64,000 bases of DNA from Tenacibaculum holothuriorum (GCF_002120225.1 NZ_LAPZ01000002.1:248001-312000); one strand, 5' to 3'; numbered from the stretch's first letter, positions 8,906 to 16,541 are shown. Notes: a model not told the origin generated them from the letters alone. Translations and numbers: made by a program.

Positions 8906-9994
8906 GCTGGTGCTATTTTCAAATTGTTTCCTAAATTTTTCCCACCTTCCAAATAAGTATGGCCAATCTGTTTCTAAATTAGTATAAGTGGAAGATTGTT
9001 GGTCAAAGTAATTAATGAGATAATCCAACTGAAAATGACTTTCTTCACTAATGTCTTTGAGTTGTTTTAATAAAAATTCTATAACTTCATTAAGATTCGG
9101 TCTGTCAGAAGGATTTATAGAAAGCATTTTTTTTATGAATTCGAATGAATCTGTGTCAATGTTTATTCCTGTCGGTAACCTTATTTGACAACCTTCCTTA
9201 ACCCATTTCTGCCAAGGAGCAACTCTTGTCCATTTTTTGCTGTTTTCTCCTTTAGGTGTTGGATAAAAATCACTAAGTTTAATACCGACAGGATGAAATC
9301 CGTCTGTAATTAATTCAAAGAATATAACACCTAAAGCAAAAATGTCTGATGCCTGAGATAATTCACATTTACCCCATTGCTCAGGTGACATATAAGGTCG
9401 TTCTCCATCATATACTTTGTAATCAATGAAAGCGTTTGCAAGTCCAAAGTCCGCAACAATTGCAAAATCATATATGTCTAAATCAGGTAGTCCAACAAAA
9501 TTATTTTTTATATTCTGAATGAAAATGTTTGAAGGTTTTAAGTCCTGATGCGCGACCAAACCTTTACTGTAACAATGTCTTAAACCAATACAAGTATAAA
9601 CCATAATTGAAAGTTTTGTTACTTGACTTGATTGGCCTGTTCTAATTATGTTTCCTAAATCGTTCCCCCAATATCTGAAAGAAGCAATTGGAACATTATA
9701 TGCAGAGTCAAAGTCATATGCCCAATGGACAAATTTGTTATGGTAGAATGATAATTGAAGTTTTAATTCCCTTACAAAACGGTTTGCGATTTCTGCATCA
9801 GAAACATTTCTTAGTGGTTTGGGCACTTTGATGCAGGTATAACGTGGATGGGTGTTTACCCCTTGGTCAATCAGATATATGTCTCCGCACATACCACCAG
9901 TAAGAAAAGAACACGTTCCCTTACTATGAAAAGATTCTAAATAGAGTTCTTTTTGTCTGTCGTCTAATTGATAAAAATTAAAGTCTTCGTTCAT
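8900..9994 (-). CDS. Hanks-type serine/threonine protein kinase, soluble
   Basis: A 364-aa protein that is almost entirely a eukaryotic-like kinase domain. Visible elements are a glycine-rich loop (GGMCGD, 33-38), the ATP-binding Lys56 (CIKVPKP), Glu76 of helix C, the catalytic loop HQDLKPSN (149-156, with Gln for the usual Arg), DFGLA (182-186), and the activation segment end GERPYMSPEQW (197-207). All catalytic residues are kept, so it should be active. There is no membrane segment or sensor domain, unlike many bacterial Hanks kinases. No phosphatase or obvious substrate is adjacent. It is flanked by cassette-like ends. Confidence 0.85.
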   Translation of the reverse strand: MNEDFNFYQLDDRQKELYLESFHSKGTCSFLTGGMCGDIYLIDQGVNTHPRYTCIKVPKPLRNVSDAEIANRFVRELKLQLSFYHNKFVHWAYDFDSAYNVPIASFRYWGNDLGNIIRTGQSSQVTKLSIMVYTCIGLRHCYSKGLVAHQDLKPSNIFIQNIKNNFVGLPDLDIYDFAIVADFGLANAFIDYKVYDGERPYMSPEQWGKCELSQASDIFALGVIFFELITDGFHPVGIKLSDFYPTPKGENSKKWTRVAPWQKWVKEGCQIRLPTGINIDTDSFEFIKKMLSINPSDRPNLNEVIEFLLKQLKDISEESHFQLDYLINYFDQQSSTYTNLETDWPYLFGRWEKFRKQFENSTSS

Positions 9995-10040
9995 TATTTA
10001 GATAACAATTGTCCGTTGGTTTGTGGATCGTTATACTTGC

Positions 10041-10047
10041 AGCTAAC
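10041..10047 (-). repeat. Cassette-end core site upstream of the kinase
   Basis: AGCTAAC on the plus strand (GTTAGCT on the minus strand) repeats the outer core of the palindrome at 8899-8905, including the adjoining GC (minus-strand GTTAGCTGC here; plus-strand GTTAGCTGC at 8899). Together the two sites delimit a segment of about 1.27 kb holding only the kinase. No long palindrome accompanies this copy. Confidence 0.45.
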
Positions 10048-10128
10048 TAGTTATATCTAATAAAATATATTGTTTTTAGGTTAAATATTTCTTGATAATA
10101 AAACATTTACCTTGTTTTATCTGCTTAG

Positions 10129-10938
10129 TTATTTGTTCTTAGGAAGCCCCAAAATATAATATCCTTGTTTTTTCCCTTTTACATTTTTAGCGTGGTCAAT
10201 CTTCCATGTATAAGAATCGTTTTGTAAGTCTTTTAGTAAATAGTTTTCTATATCCTTAAATGTGTACATTCTAACTAAAGACGCTTGTCCGTCCCAAGCA
10301 TATACTAACGGAATTATCGGAATTAAATAAGTAAATAGTACTTGCTTAAATGTTAGGTTTTTTACAAAAGGAGTCATAAAAAGTACCATTACTACCATAA
10401 TTACGATTGAAATAGGCAATAGCAACCACCAAAGGAGGATAGGGATGTTATTTTCTCCCATTTCATAAATCAATAAAGGTTGTTTGTTCTCTTGTGCTGT
10501 TTTTAAAATATTTTTTGCGCTTTCTGGCGGCATATGATGAAAACTGTTCATCATTGTTTTTAATCCTTCGGGAGCATTTTTAAAATCAGTTGCATTTAAC
10601 GATTCATGTTGGTAGCGAACGTTTTTAATGTTTAAACTGTTAATATTGTTTACAACTGAGGCATTCGGATATAAATCGGTAAGTAATAAGTTAACTGGCG
10701 TATTACTGTTTTTATTTATTTCTTCAATTACATCAATCATCACTCCACCAGAACCAGAACCTAAATCAACAATTTGTTTAAAATCATGTTGCATTTTAAT
10801 ATCGTGGATAAGAGCAGCAACAACATCTTTAGTCTTTAACATTTTAAGAAGTAGTGCCAATAAATTAGTAATACTACTTCTAATAAAAGATGGAAGCCAA
10901 TTAAAATCTTCAAACTCAAAAAGCTGTATACGTTTCAT
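10129..10938 (-). CDS. Class I SAM-dependent methyltransferase with C-terminal membrane segments
   Basis: A 269-aa protein. Residues 55-150 form a Rossmann methyltransferase core with motif I VDLGSGSGG (57-65), an acidic strand LLLTDLYPNA (84-93) and a MNSFHHM segment near motif IV. Two hydrophobic stretches follow (about 165-190 and 200-216), so the enzyme is probably anchored in the cytoplasmic membrane. The substrate is unknown; a lipid or hydrophobic quinone-like substrate would fit but is not shown. It lies just past the terminator of the arsenosugar operon, in the same direction, so it probably has its own promoter or depends on read-through. Confidence 0.7.
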   Translation of the reverse strand: MKRIQLFEFEDFNWLPSFIRSSITNLLALLLKMLKTKDVVAALIHDIKMQHDFKQIVDLGSGSGGVMIDVIEEINKNSNTPVNLLLTDLYPNASVVNNINSLNIKNVRYQHESLNATDFKNAPEGLKTMMNSFHHMPPESAKNILKTAQENKQPLLIYEMGENNIPILLWWLLLPISIVIMVVMVLFMTPFVKNLTFKQVLFTYLIPIIPLVYAWDGQASLVRMYTFKDIENYLLKDLQNDSYTWKIDHAKNVKGKKQGYYILGLPKNK

Positions 10939-10969
10939 AAAACAATAATTTTGACTTAAAGATAAAGAA

Positions 10970-10994
10970 AAACCCTTGCTAGAGGCAAGGGTTT
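10970..10994 (-). terminator. Terminator of the arsenosugar operon
   Basis: Stem AAACCCTTGC / GCAAGGGTTT with a 5-nt loop; read on the minus strand it is followed by a T-rich run. It lies 20 nt after the arsM stop. Confidence 0.85.
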
Positions 10995-11013
10995 CAATTC
11001 TTTTAAATGAAAT

Positions 11014-11982
11014 TTAACAGCATCCGCCACCATCGTAATGGTAGGTAGATTCTGAAAAATAAATATCGTCTCTACCTAAAGCTTTTAATGCTGCTGCTGT
11101 TTTATCGCAAATAGCTAAAGGCTGGTTTTTTAATAAAGTATGTCCTGCTCCATCATCAAAGTAATCTTCGTCACCAAAATAAATAGCAGCTTTTCCTGTA
11201 AAAACACAAGGTCCATCTTCTGGCATTGGATCTTTAATTGCTGCAACTTCAATAGACTCAATATAAATCAATTCATCTGTAGGATAATTCTTCGGATCTA
11301 AAATTCTATAAGGTTTTCTTGCTCTAATTTCAATCGTTCCAAAACCAGCATCAGTAAGCATTTTTACATATTCAGCAATTGGTAAACTTCCGCTTAAACA
11401 CAAAGCACGTAAACGTTCATCGTTACGTAATGTTTCGTTCATTGGTTGTTCACAAGTAGGGTCACTCATTACCAAACGTCCGTGTGGTTTTAAAACACGA
11501 TACATTTCAGCAATCGCTTTCTTTAAATCGTCTGTTTTAAAGATGTTGAACAAACAGTTTTGTGCTGCCACATCTACCGAATTATCTTCAACAGGTAAAT
11601 TTAAAGCATCTCCTTTACGTAAGTCTACAAACTCACTTTTAAACCAGTCGTTTTCCTCCTCGGCAATTTTAAAGTTTTTACGAGAAGCTTCTAACATTTC
11701 ATCCACAACATCCAATCCAATTACACCTCCTTTATTTCTATTGAAGTAAGCAAATTGTAATAACTCCATTCCACCACCAACACCAACATATAACATTTTT
11801 GGATTGTTGGTTAAATCACGTGCATGTACTGTAGAACCACATCCGTAGTTCATTTCTTGCATAATTCTTGGAATTTTTAATCCTGGTAATTCCCATATTG
11901 GATTGGTAGTACAACACAAACCAACATCTGGAGTTAAGGCTGCTTCTTTATATACATCTTTTGTAGTTTCTAAATAACTCAT
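11014..11982 (-). CDS. arsM: Arsenite methyltransferase of arsenosugar biosynthesis, ArsM
   Basis: It methylates arsenite with SAM to mono- and dimethylarsenic species, the precursors of arsenosugars. The start at MSYLETTKDV (322 aa) is preferred over an upstream MFLVSLIS start because it gives the family N-terminus. Candidate arsenic-binding cysteines are Cys23/Cys24 (GLCCTTN), Cys48 (YGCGS), one in a DPTCEQP loop and the C-terminal GGGCC pair. SAM-binding motif I is YVGVGGGMELL (65-75), followed by GLDVVDEML. It is the last gene of the operon, followed by a strong hairpin terminator. The match is to the arsenosugar-type ArsM rather than to ordinary ArsM. Confidence 0.92.
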   Translation of the reverse strand: MSYLETTKDVYKEAALTPDVGLCCTTNPIWELPGLKIPRIMQEMNYGCGSTVHARDLTNNPKMLYVGVGGGMELLQFAYFNRNKGGVIGLDVVDEMLEASRKNFKIAEEENDWFKSEFVDLRKGDALNLPVEDNSVDVAAQNCLFNIFKTDDLKKAIAEMYRVLKPHGRLVMSDPTCEQPMNETLRNDERLRALCLSGSLPIAEYVKMLTDAGFGTIEIRARKPYRILDPKNYPTDELIYIESIEVAAIKDPMPEDGPCVFTGKAAIYFGDEDYFDDGAGHTLLKNQPLAICDKTAAALKALGRDDIYFSESTYHYDGGGCC

Positions 11983-11987
11983 ATTTT

Positions 11988-12066
11988 TTGAGATAAGAGA
12001 GACGAGAAACAAGAAGTAAGACAGTTTTATAGTTTATCTTGATTCTTGAATCTAAAAGTCTTGATT
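11988..12066. repeat. Purine-rich / TTGATTCT low-complexity intergenic repeat
   Basis: Between the nucleoside phosphorylase gene and arsM. It contains GAGATAAGAGAGACGAGAAA followed by CAAGAAGTAAGACAG, then two copies of CTTGATTCT. A related purine/pyrimidine block occurs downstream of pheS (43017-43067). It looks like a dispersed intergenic repeat. Confidence 0.4.
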
Positions 12067-12885
12067 CTATAATTGTTCTATTAATTCTTTAAATAATGTT
12101 ATCATTTTCGGTTCTGCTTTTCCTGCAACTTCAATAATTTCCTGAATATTCACAGGTTGTAAGTTTTTAGGATCACATTCATCTGTTAAAACTGAAACTG
12201 CAACACATGATAACTGTAAATGTTTTGCAACAATAACCTCAGGCACAGTACTCATACCAACAGCATCAACCTCTAAAATTTGAAGCATTCTGTATTCTGC
12301 TCTCGTTTCTAATTGAGGCCCTACAACACTTGCATACACACCTTCTTTTAAATCTATGTCGTTAGCTTTTGCAATAGCTTTCATTTTGGTATTCAATTCT
12401 TTTGAATATGGCTCTAGCATATCGGCAAATAAATCACCCATTTCACCAGCTCTTTTAAAAGCTAAAGGTGAACTTCCTTGAAGGTTTAAATGATCATCAA
12501 TAAGCATTAAATGACCTTTTTTGAAATTTAAGTTCACTGCTCCTGCTGCGTTAGAAATCAACAAGATTTTAATCCCTAAAGCGTGCATGCTTCTTATTCC
12601 ATAGGTAACTTCCCATAGATTATAACCTTCATATACATGAAAGCGACCCGACATTACCAAAACTTTTTTCCCCGAAAGTGTACCGTAAATCAATTTTCCT
12701 GAATGGAATTCTACAGTTGCTTGTGGAAAATGTGGAATTTCTGAATATGGAATTTCATGTTCAATATCAATTTCATTTACAAGTTTTCCTAAACCTGTTC
12801 CTAATACAATTCCAACTTCTGGATTTGAAATTCCTTTATCTTGAAGAAACGTTGTTGTTTCTTGTAACTGTTGTTTTTTTAGCAT
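12067..12885 (-). CDS. Purine nucleoside phosphorylase, trimeric type
   Basis: It cleaves the N-glycosidic bond of purine nucleosides with phosphate, releasing base and ribose-1-phosphate. The start at MLKKQQLQ gives 272 aa, normal for the PunA/low-molecular-mass family; an upstream in-frame ATG would begin inside a repeat element. Motifs include GIVLGTGLGKL (phosphate loop), FHSGKL, SGRFHVYEGY (about 79-88), ISNAAGAVN and the purine-site VVGPQLETRAEYRML. Within this operon a likely task is to cleave the adenine from 5'-dimethylarsinoyl-adenosine made by ArsS, rather than general salvage; that is inference from context. Confidence 0.93.
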   Translation of the reverse strand: MLKKQQLQETTTFLQDKGISNPEVGIVLGTGLGKLVNEIDIEHEIPYSEIPHFPQATVEFHSGKLIYGTLSGKKVLVMSGRFHVYEGYNLWEVTYGIRSMHALGIKILLISNAAGAVNLNFKKGHLMLIDDHLNLQGSSPLAFKRAGEMGDLFADMLEPYSKELNTKMKAIAKANDIDLKEGVYASVVGPQLETRAEYRMLQILEVDAVGMSTVPEVIVAKHLQLSCVAVSVLTDECDPKNLQPVNIQEIIEVAGKAEPKMITLFKELIEQL

Positions 12886-12900
12886 TTTACTATTTCGTTT

Positions 12901-12961
12901 GTCATTGCGAGGAACGAAGCAATCTTTTATCATAAGATTCCTTCATTTCATTCGGAATGAC
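12901..12961. repeat. REP-like palindromic intergenic repeat
   Basis: Starts GTCATTGCGAGGAACGAAGC then AATC, and ends CGGAATGAC, so the ends are inverted copies (GTCATT / AATGAC) and the element can fold into a hairpin. A diverged copy of the first 22 bp (17 matches) is found at 48457-48478. This sequence type is widespread as an intergenic repeat in Bacteroidota. Confidence 0.65.
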
Positions 12962-12963
12962 GA

Positions 12964-13566
12964 TTATTTTAAAAATTGTTCGAATACAGGATTGTCTTTG
13001 ATATCGTCAAAAACATCTACATCATTTAAGGTTTCCAACAAATGTACAGAAACGTTTTGTAAATCATTTAATGTGTCTTGTCGTACAGTTGATGTTCCCC
13101 ATTCTTTGTTTTGAAAAACTGCTGGATGCATAACTTTCATTCCTAATAGATAATATCCACCATCTTCGGCAGGTCCTATTACCACATCATTTGAATTGAG
13201 TTTTTCAAAAGCTTCGTTGATATGTTTTTCTTCTAAATCGAATAAATCGCTACCAACAATTAATATCTTTTCATAATTATTATCAAAACCGTTTTGAAAA
13301 GCATTGTGCATTCGAACACCTAAATCTTCACCAAACTGCGGGTACTTTTGATATATTGAAGCATCCCAAATATCATTCTCTCTAACTTTTACCGAATAGT
13401 AAACTGCTTTATCACAAGCTATTTTTTGCGTAACTTCTTTGGTGTGATTTAATAAGAATTTATAAATGTTTAACGCAGCTTCGTCTCCAACTGTTTTTGC
13501 TAAACGTGTTTTTACTTTTCCTAATTCTGGATTTCTGGTAAAAATCAATAATAAGTTTTTACTCAT
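12964..13566 (-). CDS. Arsenosugar-cluster glycosyltransferase, TIGR04282/DUF2064 family
   Basis: A 200-aa GT-A-like protein. Family features seen: N-terminal LLLIFTRNPELGKVKTRLA (nucleotide-binding loop), a GSDLFDLEEKHINEAFEKL stretch in the place of the DxD region, and VVIGPAEDGGYYLLGM (about 129-144), the diagnostic motif. This family is repeatedly found with arsM and arsS. It is thought to add a sugar or related group in arsenosugar assembly; the exact acceptor is not established. It overlaps the end of the rhodanese gene by 8 nt, which implies coupled translation. Confidence 0.85.
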   Translation of the reverse strand: MSKNLLLIFTRNPELGKVKTRLAKTVGDEAALNIYKFLLNHTKEVTQKIACDKAVYYSVKVRENDIWDASIYQKYPQFGEDLGVRMHNAFQNGFDNNYEKILIVGSDLFDLEEKHINEAFEKLNSNDVVIGPAEDGGYYLLGMKVMHPAVFQNKEWGTSTVRQDTLNDLQNVSVHLLETLNDVDVFDDIKDNPVFEQFLK

Positions 13567-14050
13567 ATATCTTTTCTCCTTTATGTAGCCACTTGCTCCA
13601 TTCTTTATTGAAAGCGTGGACTTTTTCTGTAGGTTTATTTTGATTGTTAACTACTGTGTTATTTTGGTTTTTCCACTCGAAAATCCCACCGTATAGATTA
13701 AATACATTCGTGTATCCTGCTTTTTGAAGTTGTTCAGCAATATCTTCAGAACGGATTCCTAATGAGCAGTATACAACTATTTTGCTGTTTTTGTCTTTTG
13801 GAAGTTTTTGTAATGTTTTTTTTAAACTGAAAAAATCATAACCAACACAAATAGCATTTTTAAGGTGACTAACCTCGAACTCTTTAAGTTCTCTAGCGTC
13901 TAATAAAATTGTATTGCTGTCTTTTTGTAAATCAGACACAGTAATATAAGGAACACTTTCTGTATTGTATTTTTTCAATAGCTGTTTTAAATTCTTTTGA
14001 GAAAAAGAACTCACAGAGATTAAACAAAGAAAGAATACAATATTTTTCAT
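13559..14050 (-). CDS. Exported rhodanese-domain protein
   Basis: A 163-aa protein with an N-terminal signal peptide (hydrophobic 4-16, SSFS|QKN) and one rhodanese domain: LLDARELKEFEVSHLKNAI (49-67) and the active loop CSLGIR with Cys95 and Arg100. Rhodaneses move sulfur; single-domain exported forms may act in thiol or metal(loid) chemistry outside the cytoplasm. It overlaps the downstream glycosyltransferase and sits 3 nt after arsS, so it is inside the arsenosugar operon. Its role there is unknown. Confidence 0.85.
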   Translation of the reverse strand: MKNIVFFLCLISVSSFSQKNLKQLLKKYNTESVPYITVSDLQKDSNTILLDARELKEFEVSHLKNAICVGYDFFSLKKTLQKLPKDKNSKIVVYCSLGIRSEDIAEQLQKAGYTNVFNLYGGIFEWKNQNNTVVNNQNKPTEKVHAFNKEWSKWLHKGEKIYE

Positions 14051-14053
14051 GTT

Positions 14054-15106
14054 TTACGCTACAGTTCCTTGACAACTACTTCCTGCTCCTGCAGTACAAC
14101 CATAACAATGTTGATTGATAATAATATTTCTGTTTTGTAATAACTCTTCATTATACTCCGAAATATGTTTTGCTTTACTATCAACTTTTAGGTTTAGCAT
14201 TTGGTTGAAATCGCAATCGTACAAATAACCATCCCAACTTATTGATAAGGTATTGGTGCACATTACATTTTCTACAGCCATCGGATTATATGCTTCTACC
14301 AACGCGTACATATAATCTTCGTAATTTTCAGAAGCTATTAAATAATCTAAAAATCGGCTTATGGGTAAATTGGTAATTGCAAATAAACTGTTGAATGAAA
14401 TTTCAAAATCTTCGTTTAAAGCTTTTTTGAAATCACTCTCTAAAGCAGCCTGATCTCCTGGTAAAAATGCACCAGATGGATTGTATACTAAATCTAATTG
14501 TAAGCCAGTTCCGTTAACTCCATAACCAACTTCATTTAGCATTTGTAATGCTTTGATTGATTTATCGAAAACTCCATCACCACGTTGTTTGTCAGTTTTA
14601 CCACGAGTCCAATGAGGCATCGAAGAAACAACGTGTACATTATGTTTTTTGAAGAACTCAGGTAAGTCGTAATACTTTTTATTAGCTCTAATAATTGTTA
14701 GATTAGAACGAACAATAAAGTCTTTAATTCCTGCTTTTGAAGCTTCTTCTACAAACCAACGAAAATTAGGATTCATTTCTGGAGCTCCACCAGTTAAATC
14801 TAAGGTATGCGCTCCTGTTTTTCGAATTACGTCTAAACATTGTTCCATGGTTTCTATGGTCATAATCTCTTTTCGATCTGGACCCGCATCTACATGACAA
14901 TGCGCACAAACTTGGTTACACATGTAACCAACGTTTATTTGTAGTATTTCGAGTTTTTTAGGTTTTAGAGGAAACTGATTGGTTTCTCTAATTTTTTTGG
15001 CAAACGTAGGTAGTTCACCATCAGCAAAAATTCCATTCGATAAAATTTCTAACTGACGCTGTGTATTTGCTAAATCATTATTTCGTGCTAAAAGCGATTT
15101 CTTCAT
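14054..15106 (-). CDS. arsS: Arsenosugar biosynthesis radical SAM protein ArsS
   Basis: A radical SAM enzyme that attaches the 5'-deoxyadenosyl group of SAM to dimethylarsenite, forming the first arsenic-carbon sugar bond. The 350 aa include the 4Fe-4S motif C63-NQV-C67-AH-C70, a TGGAPEMNP motif (about 109-117) typical of the SAM-binding strand, and a C-terminal domain with Cys334, Cys337 and Cys345 (CYGCTAGAGSSC) of the DUF3641 type. It lies 9 nt after the small 82-aa gene. ArsS proteins in some organisms contain selenocysteine; no in-frame TGA is used here. Confidence 0.93.
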   Translation of the reverse strand: MKKSLLARNNDLANTQRQLEILSNGIFADGELPTFAKKIRETNQFPLKPKKLEILQINVGYMCNQVCAHCHVDAGPDRKEIMTIETMEQCLDVIRKTGAHTLDLTGGAPEMNPNFRWFVEEASKAGIKDFIVRSNLTIIRANKKYYDLPEFFKKHNVHVVSSMPHWTRGKTDKQRGDGVFDKSIKALQMLNEVGYGVNGTGLQLDLVYNPSGAFLPGDQAALESDFKKALNEDFEISFNSLFAITNLPISRFLDYLIASENYEDYMYALVEAYNPMAVENVMCTNTLSISWDGYLYDCDFNQMLNLKVDSKAKHISEYNEELLQNRNIIINQHCYGCTAGAGSSCQGTVA

Positions 15107-15115
15107 AATAAGTTT

Positions 15116-15364
15116 TTATGCGTCGTTATTAGCATAATCTATTAATGTTTCTATTACTTTATCTGAATCAAAACTTTCACTCTCTTTTATTTCATCCATA
15201 AAATCATTAAAGAAATCAAAGTCGAAAAGATTGTGAAATTTAGTGTTGTTTTCTTCGATAATTAACCTTCCTTCAGAATGTTCAATTTCAAAAAAAGCAA
15301 GCTCAGAATTTATATGAATTTCATTTTCCATATAAATCTCAATACATTCAGAATCTACATTCAA
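15116..15364 (-). CDS. Small acidic protein of unknown function inside the arsenosugar operon
   Basis: An 82-aa, strongly acidic protein (many Asp and Glu, few Lys/Arg) that I do not recognise. It has no signal peptide, cysteine pair or membrane segment. The middle is aromatic (FHNLFDFDFFNDFMDEI, about 43-59). A TGA stop lies directly before the first ATG, so the start is Met1 or Met12 (MENEIHIN). It lies 74 nt after the peroxidase-like gene and 9 nt before arsS, in the same direction. Tight spacing and lack of a better frame suggest it is real; its role is open. Confidence 0.6.
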   Translation of the reverse strand: MNVDSECIEIYMENEIHINSELAFFEIEHSEGRLIIEENNTKFHNLFDFDFFNDFMDEIKESESFDSDKVIETLIDYANNDA

Positions 15365-15438
15365 AGAGTTACTTTTTAAAAAAGAATTAAAATGGACATT
15401 ACTATTGAATATAGTTAACTAAATTTATTAGTTTCATT

Positions 15439-15774
15439 CTACATCTCCAATTTATTCACTTTGTTCATCATTTGAACTCCGTGTACTAAAGTAGCTCCAC
15501 TTTTAATGGCTGCTCCTACATGAATAGCTTCCATCATTTCTTCTTTAGTAATTCCGCGCTGTAAACCGTCTTTTGTATACGCGTCTATACAATATGGACA
15601 TTGTTCTGTATGTGCTACAGCTAATGCAATTAAGCTTTTTTCGCGAGCTGTTAAGGCTCCTTCTTCAAAAACTTTTCCATAATAGTCAAAGAACTTGTTT
15701 CCAAGTTCTTCGCTCCATTCTGTTATTTTACCGAACTTACGTAAATCGGCTGGGTCATAGTATGTTTTAGACAT
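15439..15774 (-). CDS. Arsenosugar-biosynthesis-associated peroxidase-like protein (AhpD/CMD fold)
   Basis: A 111-aa protein of the carboxymuconolactone decarboxylase/AhpD superfamily, in the subgroup that occurs with arsM/arsS. Residues 40-70 show LTAREKSLIALAVAH then EQCPYCIDAYTKDG, with the redox pair Cys59-x-x-Cys62 and His55. It may reduce a peroxide or an oxidised arsenic intermediate; this is family inference. It is the first gene of the operon. The region upstream is AT-rich with a weak TTTG-TATTTTTA arrangement that could be the promoter. Confidence 0.88.
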   Translation of the reverse strand: MSKTYYDPADLRKFGKITEWSEELGNKFFDYYGKVFEEGALTAREKSLIALAVAHTEQCPYCIDAYTKDGLQRGITKEEMMEAIHVGAAIKSGATLVHGVQMMNKVNKLEM

Positions 15775-15833
15775 GTGTTTAATTTTCTGATGAAAAGTAA
15801 AAATACAAATTGTTTTAAGAATTGGTATTTAGA

Positions 15834-16541
15834 TTACTTTCCGTTTAAACTCCAATCGTATTCTAAGTGTTTAATCTTTGCTTTCTTACTAATCTTTGTA
15901 TTAGCATACTTGTTTATGTAATCAATTAAAGATCCTTTTTTAGTAAAATCCCCTTTGAACCATTCGAATATTTTAGATAATTGAATTTTGTCTTCTGAGA
16001 TCTTGTTACGCTTAGGATCGTTGATAAACTTCTTCATTAAAGCTTTGGTCTTAGCGTTATAGTTTGCTTCTGTAAAAGCATAATTTGGTAATTGAGGACA
16101 AGAACCCGAAGCGCAGTTTACTGCTACGTGAATTTTAGGGTCGCTATATTTTTTACGTAAAATTTCGTGTTCTATTTGATTTAAAGTATAGATTTTACCT
16201 CCAACTTTAGCAAAAGGAATCTCCCAAGCATTTTTACCCTTCTTTTTAATTTTCATAATACTTTTAAGTGGGTAATTATCTAAAATCAATTTGATCGTAT
16301 ATGCGTTATAAGCATTAGCCCAAAATGCTTTTGCTTTTGCTGCTGACCAAGATTTTTGAGGTTTCGTTGCTGCTAAATAATCTAAGTAAGATTGAAGTTT
16401 TGCTTCATCTTTTTTAAACTCTTTATAGTTTACATTTCCACTAGCACTTACGTGTTTTTTTAATAGTGCATTATATTCTTTTGTTTGTGCAAAAACACTT
16501 GCAATTAAAAATAAGCTAACTAATACTAATATTTTACGCAT
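15834..16541 (-). CDS. DUF547 domain-containing exported protein
   Basis: The start at MRKILVLVSLF gives 235 aa and a clean signal peptide (cleavage near VFAQ|TKEY); the longer upstream start would hide it. The DUF547 core includes AFWANAYNAYTIKLILDNYP, IEHEILRKKYSDPKIHVAVN and the CASGSCP signature. The family may be hydrolase- or transglutaminase-like, but activity is not established. It is separated from the arsenosugar operon by 60 bp and from the EEP gene by 70 bp, same strand; no link to arsenic is shown. Confidence 0.85.
   Translation of the reverse strand: MRKILVLVSLFLIASVFAQTKEYNALLKKHVSASGNVNYKEFKKDEAKLQSYLDYLAATKPQKSWSAAKAKAFWANAYNAYTIKLILDNYPLKSIMKIKKKGKNAWEIPFAKVGGKIYTLNQIEHEILRKKYSDPKIHVAVNCASGSCPQLPNYAFTEANYNAKTKALMKKFINDPKRNKISEDKIQLSKIFEWFKGDFTKKGSLIDYINKYANTKISKKAKIKHLEYDWSLNGK

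Noticed and set aside
10048..10128. Second complete attC-like palindrome upstream of the kinase
   Set aside because: Only the 7-bp core at 10041-10047 is present; the sequence beyond it shows no matching long inverted arms.
12899..13114. Plus-strand frame starting in the REP-like repeat
   Set aside because: It consists of repeat sequence plus antisense of the glycosyltransferase gene.
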